From contig JAUYAK010000093.1 of NCBI GenBank assembly GCA_030693515.1, positions 62,001 to 126,000 of the forward strand: 64,000 nucleotides of DNA. Reading direction: 5' to 3'. Below the pieces are notes generated by a model. That model was not told the DNA's origin. It searched no databases and was given only the letters and a program-made list of their open reading frames with translations. Numbering within the stretch: position 1 is the first letter of the stretch; every line of letters begins with the position of its first letter. The stretch comes from Opitutaceae bacterium. GTDB lineage: Bacteria > Verrucomicrobiota > Verrucomicrobiia > Opitutales > Opitutaceae. The position numbers and the translations under genes are program-made. Shown here piece by piece: positions 59,917-64,000 of the stretch.

Positions 59917-61985
59917 TTGCTCCCATGAACACTCATCCACTCCGTCTCCGCGCGCTCGCCTTATTCCGCACCATGCTGGGCCTGGGCCTGGCGATTATTT
60001 GCGGCGCTCCTAAACTGTCCGCCGCCGACCAACCCGCGCGCACGACCACCGTCGCGATCCGCGGTGGGGATTTCCTTCTCAATGGCCGGCCGACCTACGA
60101 AGGCCGCACCTGGCGCGGCCACCGGGTCGAAGGCCTGCTGATGAACAACCGCGTCGTCCAAGGCACCTTCGACGATCTCAATCCGGAGACCGTCAAACGC
60201 TGGGCCTATCCCGACACCGGCCGCTGGGACACCGAGCGCAACAATCGCGAGTTCCTCGCGGCCATGCCCGGATGGAAAGCCCACGGTGTGCTCGGCTTCA
60301 CGGTGAATTTCCAGGGCGGCTCGCCCGAGGGCTACTCCAAGGACCAGCCTTGGGAGAATCATCCTTTCAACCCGGATGGCTCGCTCCGCCCCGCGTTCAT
60401 GGACCGGATGAAACGGATCCTCGACGAGGCGGACCGCCTCGGGATGGTCCCGATCGTCGGCTATTTCTATTTCGGCCAGTCGGGCCGCCTGCAAACCGAC
60501 GAAAATGCCATCCGCGCCACCGATACCCTCACGCAATGGCTCCTCGCCGGCGGCTGGAAGAACCTGCTCGTCGAGATCAACAACGAGTCGAATCCGAAAT
60601 ACAATCCGCCGATCCTGCGTCCTGATCGGGTGCACGAATTGATCGCGCGCGTGCGAGACACCCGCGCCGCCGACGGCCGCCGCCTCCTCGTCGGCACGTC
60701 ATTCCCCGTGGCCGTGATGCCGACCTTCGAGGCGATGCGCGCCTCCGATTTCATGCTGCTGCACGGCAACGCGTTCAAGACCTCGGCGGAACTCGTCGCC
60801 AAAATCCGCGCCACCCGCGCGCTCGATCCCTCGCGCGTGATTCCGATCCTCGTCAACGAGGACGATCATTACGACTTTGAGGCCGACGACGGCCGCCTCG
60901 CCGCGTCCGTCGCCGAACACGTGTCGTGGGGTTGGTTCGACTGGCGCCGCCAAGGCGAGGCGTTCGACGAAGGCTACCAATCGCTGCCTACGAACTGGGG
61001 CCTGAGTTCGGCCCGCAAGCGGGCCTTCCACGCCAAGGTCGCCGAGATCACCGGCACCGCGCCCACGTGGCGGACCGTCGAGACGCGCGGCAAGCCCCAC
61101 GCCCGCCACGAAGCCGCCTTCGTCGGCCTCGGCTCCAAGCTCTATCTCCTCGGCGGCCGGCGCATTCAGCCCGTGGACATCTACGATCCCGCCACCCACG
61201 CGTGGGCCGTGGGGAAGGCCCCGCCCGTCGAGACGCACCACTTTCAACCCGTCGTGTGGGAAAATAAAATCTGGCTGCCCGGCGCGATGACTGGCGCCTT
61301 CCCTCGTGAGCAGGCCCTCGCGCAAATTCCCATCTACGATCCCGCCGCCGACGCGTGGAGCCAGGGTCCGGCGCTGCCGGCCGATCGCCGCCGCGGCGGC
61401 TCCGGCGCGGTGATTCACGACAGCAAGCTCTACGTCGTCTGCGGCATCATCAACGGCCACTGGGACGGCCACGTCGCCTGGCTCGACGTGCTCGACCTCA
61501 AGACCCACCAATGGTCCCGCCTCCCCGACGCCCCGCGCGCCCGCGATCATTTCCAGGCCGCCATCATCGATGGCAGAATCTACGTGGCCGGCGGCCGGCG
61601 TTCCTCCGCCGCGACCAAGCAGGTCTTCGAGCTCACAATCCCGGAGGTCGATGTCTTCGACCTCGCCAGTCGGAAGTGGTCCACGTTACCGGCCCCTGCC
61701 GGAAATCTGCCGCATCTCCGCGCCGGCACGATGAGTCTCGGCGTCGGTCCGTTGCTCCTCGTCGCGGGAGGCGAGAGCGTCACGCAGCCCCACGCCTACA
61801 CCGAGGTCGAGGCGCTCGACACCCGCACGGGCACGTGGAGCACCTTCGCCCGTTTCGCCCGCGGGCGTCACGGCAGCGGCCTCGTGCGCCTCGACGACAC
61901 GCTCTACGTTGCCGCCGGCAGCGGCAGTCGTGGTGGTAAACCCGAACTCGATTCGCTAGAGTCCTTCACCCTGCCGAGCCGCTAG
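59913..61985 (+). CDS. Secreted clan GH-A-like hydrolase fused to kelch propeller
   Basis: 690 residues from ATG 59913 (ATGA overlap); ATG 59925 is an alternative nearer the signal peptide. Residues about 45-385 repeat the protein at 47094: RGGDFLLNGRPTYEGRTWRG, FTVNFQGGSPEGYSKDQPWE, and the catalytic candidates LVEINNESNPKYN and LVNEDDHYDFE. From about 395 there are kelch repeats (KLYLLGGRRIQPVDIYDPAT, KIWLPGAMTG, KLYVVCGIINGHWDG, RIYVAGGRRSSA, LYVAAGSGSRGG), enough for a six-bladed propeller that may bind substrate or a partner protein. This glycosidase-kelch fusion next to its shorter paralogue in one operon suggests two enzymes acting at different places on one glycan. Confidence 0.82.
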   Translation: MIAPMNTHPLRLRALALFRTMLGLGLAIICGAPKLSAADQPARTTTVAIRGGDFLLNGRPTYEGRTWRGHRVEGLLMNNRVVQGTFDDLNPETVKRWAYPDTGRWDTERNNREFLAAMPGWKAHGVLGFTVNFQGGSPEGYSKDQPWENHPFNPDGSLRPAFMDRMKRILDEADRLGMVPIVGYFYFGQSGRLQTDENAIRATDTLTQWLLAGGWKNLLVEINNESNPKYNPPILRPDRVHELIARVRDTRAADGRRLLVGTSFPVAVMPTFEAMRASDFMLLHGNAFKTSAELVAKIRATRALDPSRVIPILVNEDDHYDFEADDGRLAASVAEHVSWGWFDWRRQGEAFDEGYQSLPTNWGLSSARKRAFHAKVAEITGTAPTWRTVETRGKPHARHEAAFVGLGSKLYLLGGRRIQPVDIYDPATHAWAVGKAPPVETHHFQPVVWENKIWLPGAMTGAFPREQALAQIPIYDPAADAWSQGPALPADRRRGGSGAVIHDSKLYVVCGIINGHWDGHVAWLDVLDLKTHQWSRLPDAPRARDHFQAAIIDGRIYVAGGRRSSAATKQVFELTIPEVDVFDLASRKWSTLPAPAGNLPHLRAGTMSLGVGPLLLVAGGESVTQPHAYTEVEALDTRTGTWSTFARFARGRHGSGLVRLDDTLYVAAGSGSRGGKPELDSLESFTLPSR

Positions 61986-62025
61986 AGCCCGGCCCCACCA
62001 TTCCCCAAAACAATCCAACTATTCC

Positions 62026-64000
62026 ATGAAAACCAAACACCTCATGACTGTCGCCGCATGGGTGGCCTTCGTCGCGCTCACCCGCCTGGGCGCCGCCTCC
62101 GCTGCGGTGCCCACAAGTGGCGTCGTCACCGCCGCCTCGCTCAAGCTCGACGGCACCGGCTACTACCTCGACAAAGGCAAGTGGGCCGCGATCAACCCCA
62201 ACAATCACAAGGAAGCCGCCGTCACCTTCACCGCCCCCGCCGCCAACGGCCGCTACCGCGTCACGCTCCACGTGGTCGGCGAGAACGACGGCAATTCCTC
62301 CTACGAGGTTCTCCTCGGCGGCCGCAGCCTCGGTCAGTTCACGAGTCCCCCGAGCAAGGAGATGTTCGAGGAAGGCCCGGCCTTTGCGAAGACTTGGAGC
62401 GACGTCGCCGTCAACGAAGGCGAGTCCGTCGAAGTCCGCGCCCGCATCGGCTCCAACGATGGGAAGGAATTCAGCCGCGCCCGCTGGTCGCAAATTGTCT
62501 TCGCCGCCGAACAGGCCGATCCCGGCAAGGAAGTCGCCCGCCTCGATCTCGCTGCGAAGCAAAAAACCGCCGCCCGCCGGCCCGTCGCCCGCCAGCCGCA
62601 TGGCAACGGCACCGTCACGATCTCCGGCGAGCTGAAGGCCTGGCACAAGGTCACGCTCAATCTCGCCGGTCCGTTTGCCGCCGAGACCGACACCGGGCCC
62701 AATCCCTTCACCGACCTCGCGCTCAACGTCACCTTCACGCACGAGTCCGGCGCGCCCCGCTACACCGTGCCCGGCTACTTTGCCGCTGATGGCCGCGCCG
62801 CCGAGACCTCCGCCACCGCCGGCACCGTGTGGCGCGCCCACCTCTCGCCGGACAAGCCGGGCAAGTGGAACTACCGGGTCTCATTCACCCAAGGCCCGGC
62901 GGCGGCCACCGCCGCCGGCGGCCGCGCCCTCGCGCCCTTTGACGGCAAGACCGGCACCTTCACCGTCGCCGCCTCCGACAAGACCGGCCGCGACTTCCGC
63001 GCCCATGGCCGCCTCGTGCAGCGCGGCCACTACCTGCACCACGCCGGCACCGGCACGGTGTTTCTCAAGGCCGGGCCCGACGCCCCCGAGACGATGCTGG
63101 CGTATGCCGACATCGACGACACGATTGCCCTGAAGAAAAACGTCCCGCTGAAAACTTGGGCACCCCATGTCGGCGACTGGCGCGCGGGGGACCCGACGTG
63201 GCAGGGTGGCAAAGGCAAGGGCCTCATCGGAGGTCTCAACTACCTCGCCGCGAAAGGTCTGAACGCTTTTTCTTTCCTCACCTACAACGCCGCCGGCGAC
63301 GGCGACAACATCTGGCCCTTCATCTCCCGCGACGAGAAATTTCACTACGACTGCTCCAAGCTCGACCAGTGGGGCATCATCTTCGACCACGCGACCAAGC
63401 TCGGCCTCTTCCTGCATTTCAAACTGCAGGAAAATGAAAACGACGACGAGCGCCTCGGCGCCCAGCGCACGCCCGGCAAACTCCCCGAGGCCCTCGACGG
63501 CGGCGCGACCGGCCCCGAGCGCAAACTCTACCTGCGCGAATTGATCGCGCGCTTCGGCCACGCCCTCGCGCTCAACTGGAATCTCGGCGAGGAAAACACC
63601 CAGAGCACCGAGGAGCAGGTCGCCATGGCCGGCTACATCCGCGCCACCGATCCCTACGCCCACCTCATCGTCGTCCACACCTTTCCCAACCAGCAAGATC
63701 GCGTCTACGTTGCGCTGCTCGCGGTGCCATCGGCCCTCTCGGGTGCCTCGGTGCAAAACTCCTGGAGCGCCGCGCACGCCCGCACTGTTAAGTGGGTGCG
63801 CGCCTCTGCCGCCGCCGGACGGCCATGGGTCGTCAACCAGGACGAGCAAGGCTCCGCCGCCCTCGGCGTGCCGCCCGATCCCGGCTACCAAGGCTATGCC
63901 GGAAAGTCGAAGGACGGAAAGGACGTCGGCTACGATCTCCACTCAATCCGCCAGAGCACACTCTGGGGCACGCTCCTGGCCGGCGGTGGCGGGGTGGAAT
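62026..64000 (+). CDS. Secreted DUF5060 glycoside hydrolase (3' truncated by window edge)
   Basis: 658 residues visible from ATG 62026, still open at the right edge. Signal peptide (HLMTVAAWVAFVALTRLGAA), then a carbohydrate-binding-like jelly roll (about 30-150, GRYRVTLHVVGENDGNSSYE, GESVEVRARIGSNDG). The DUF5060 sandwich is about 200-300 (WHKVTLNLAGPF, TVWRAHLSPDKPGKWNYRVS). A TIM barrel from about 330 has LKTWAPHVGDWRAGDPTWQG, ALNWNLGEENTQS (likely acid/base Glu) and WVVNQDEQGSAALG. It is a periplasmic or extracellular polysaccharide-degrading enzyme. It is 40 bp after the kelch-fused enzyme and presumably in the same transcript. Confidence 0.85.
   Translation, partial: MKTKHLMTVAAWVAFVALTRLGAASAAVPTSGVVTAASLKLDGTGYYLDKGKWAAINPNNHKEAAVTFTAPAANGRYRVTLHVVGENDGNSSYEVLLGGRSLGQFTSPPSKEMFEEGPAFAKTWSDVAVNEGESVEVRARIGSNDGKEFSRARWSQIVFAAEQADPGKEVARLDLAAKQKTAARRPVARQPHGNGTVTISGELKAWHKVTLNLAGPFAAETDTGPNPFTDLALNVTFTHESGAPRYTVPGYFAADGRAAETSATAGTVWRAHLSPDKPGKWNYRVSFTQGPAAATAAGGRALAPFDGKTGTFTVAASDKTGRDFRAHGRLVQRGHYLHHAGTGTVFLKAGPDAPETMLAYADIDDTIALKKNVPLKTWAPHVGDWRAGDPTWQGGKGKGLIGGLNYLAAKGLNAFSFLTYNAAGDGDNIWPFISRDEKFHYDCSKLDQWGIIFDHATKLGLFLHFKLQENENDDERLGAQRTPGKLPEALDGGATGPERKLYLRELIARFGHALALNWNLGEENTQSTEEQVAMAGYIRATDPYAHLIVVHTFPNQQDRVYVALLAVPSALSGASVQNSWSAAHARTVKWVRASAAAGRPWVVNQDEQGSAALGVPPDPGYQGYAGKSKDGKDVGYDLHSIRQSTLWGTLLAGGGGVE

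Noticed and set aside
1-64000. CRISPR arrays, rRNA or tRNA genes, parS sites
   Set aside because: No regularly spaced direct repeats, no rRNA signatures, no cloverleaf and no parS-like 16-mer were seen by eye. A computed scan could still find weak ones.

Overview
The window looks like chromosomal DNA from a high-GC member of the Verrucomicrobiota, most likely an Opitutaceae relative. The evidence is the gene mix: large TonB-dependent receptors with an acidic 'VELSPF' N-terminus, a S1-type sulfatase, DUF5060/DUF4038 glycosidases, DUF1080 and Gfo/Idh/MocA proteins, vWA proteins with the FLDCICCGFGAV membrane motif, and a type-B L31/L36 pair. This is inferred from gene content; no rRNA or tRNA was seen.

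Layout. (1) 1-4359: a tightly spaced plus-strand cluster with a MotA/TolQ/ExbB-like channel (cut by the left edge), a divergent Hsp70/actin-fold protein with an FHA-like tail, and two membrane-anchored vWA proteins. It reads as an undescribed proton-driven stator complex. (2) 4558-14935: a lone P450, then a small glycan locus with an apiosidase-like hydrolase and a sulfatase (minus strand) facing a TonB receptor, a LacI-type regulator and a DJ-1/PfpI protein (plus strand). Two 12-bp TTAA-N4-TTAA sites sit in the divergent promoter region. (3) 15022-29325: mostly core genes: rhomboid, rpsA, a tandem RHH protein, HAD phosphatase, LolA-like protein, secG, parB, LysM protein, fmt, a ThuA-like protein, a Na+/H+ antiporter, DUF1015, rpmE and rpmJ. 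(4) 29380-32580: an intact IS1-like transposon with 22-bp inverted repeats and an 8-bp target duplication, carrying about five passenger ORFs. (5) 33097-38924: ugd, then a serS-tilS-ftsH operon. (6) 39001-42172: a fused aldolase/short-chain dehydrogenase and a XylR/AraC-type regulator. (7) 42273-64000: a nearly gapless plus-strand run of 14 genes divergent from that regulator. It holds oxidoreductive sugar enzymes, an MFS permease, two related clan GH-A-like glycosidases (one fused to a kelch domain), a TonB receptor, a set of four overlapping genes (beta-helix, FG-GAP, PQQ-like propeller, dikinase fused to an Oxa1/EMC3-like membrane domain), a VOC protein and a DUF5060 hydrolase cut by the right edge.

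How they may work together. The last region looks like one regulated glycan or glycoside utilisation locus: outer-membrane uptake by TonB, periplasmic or surface hydrolases, MFS import, and cytoplasmic redox steps by the Gfo/Idh, DUF1080 and isopropylmalate-dehydrogenase-like enzymes. The substrate cannot be read from the sequence. The two most novel-looking assemblies are the stator/vWA/Hsp70-like cluster at the left edge and the propeller/dikinase-membrane quartet at 50670-59500.
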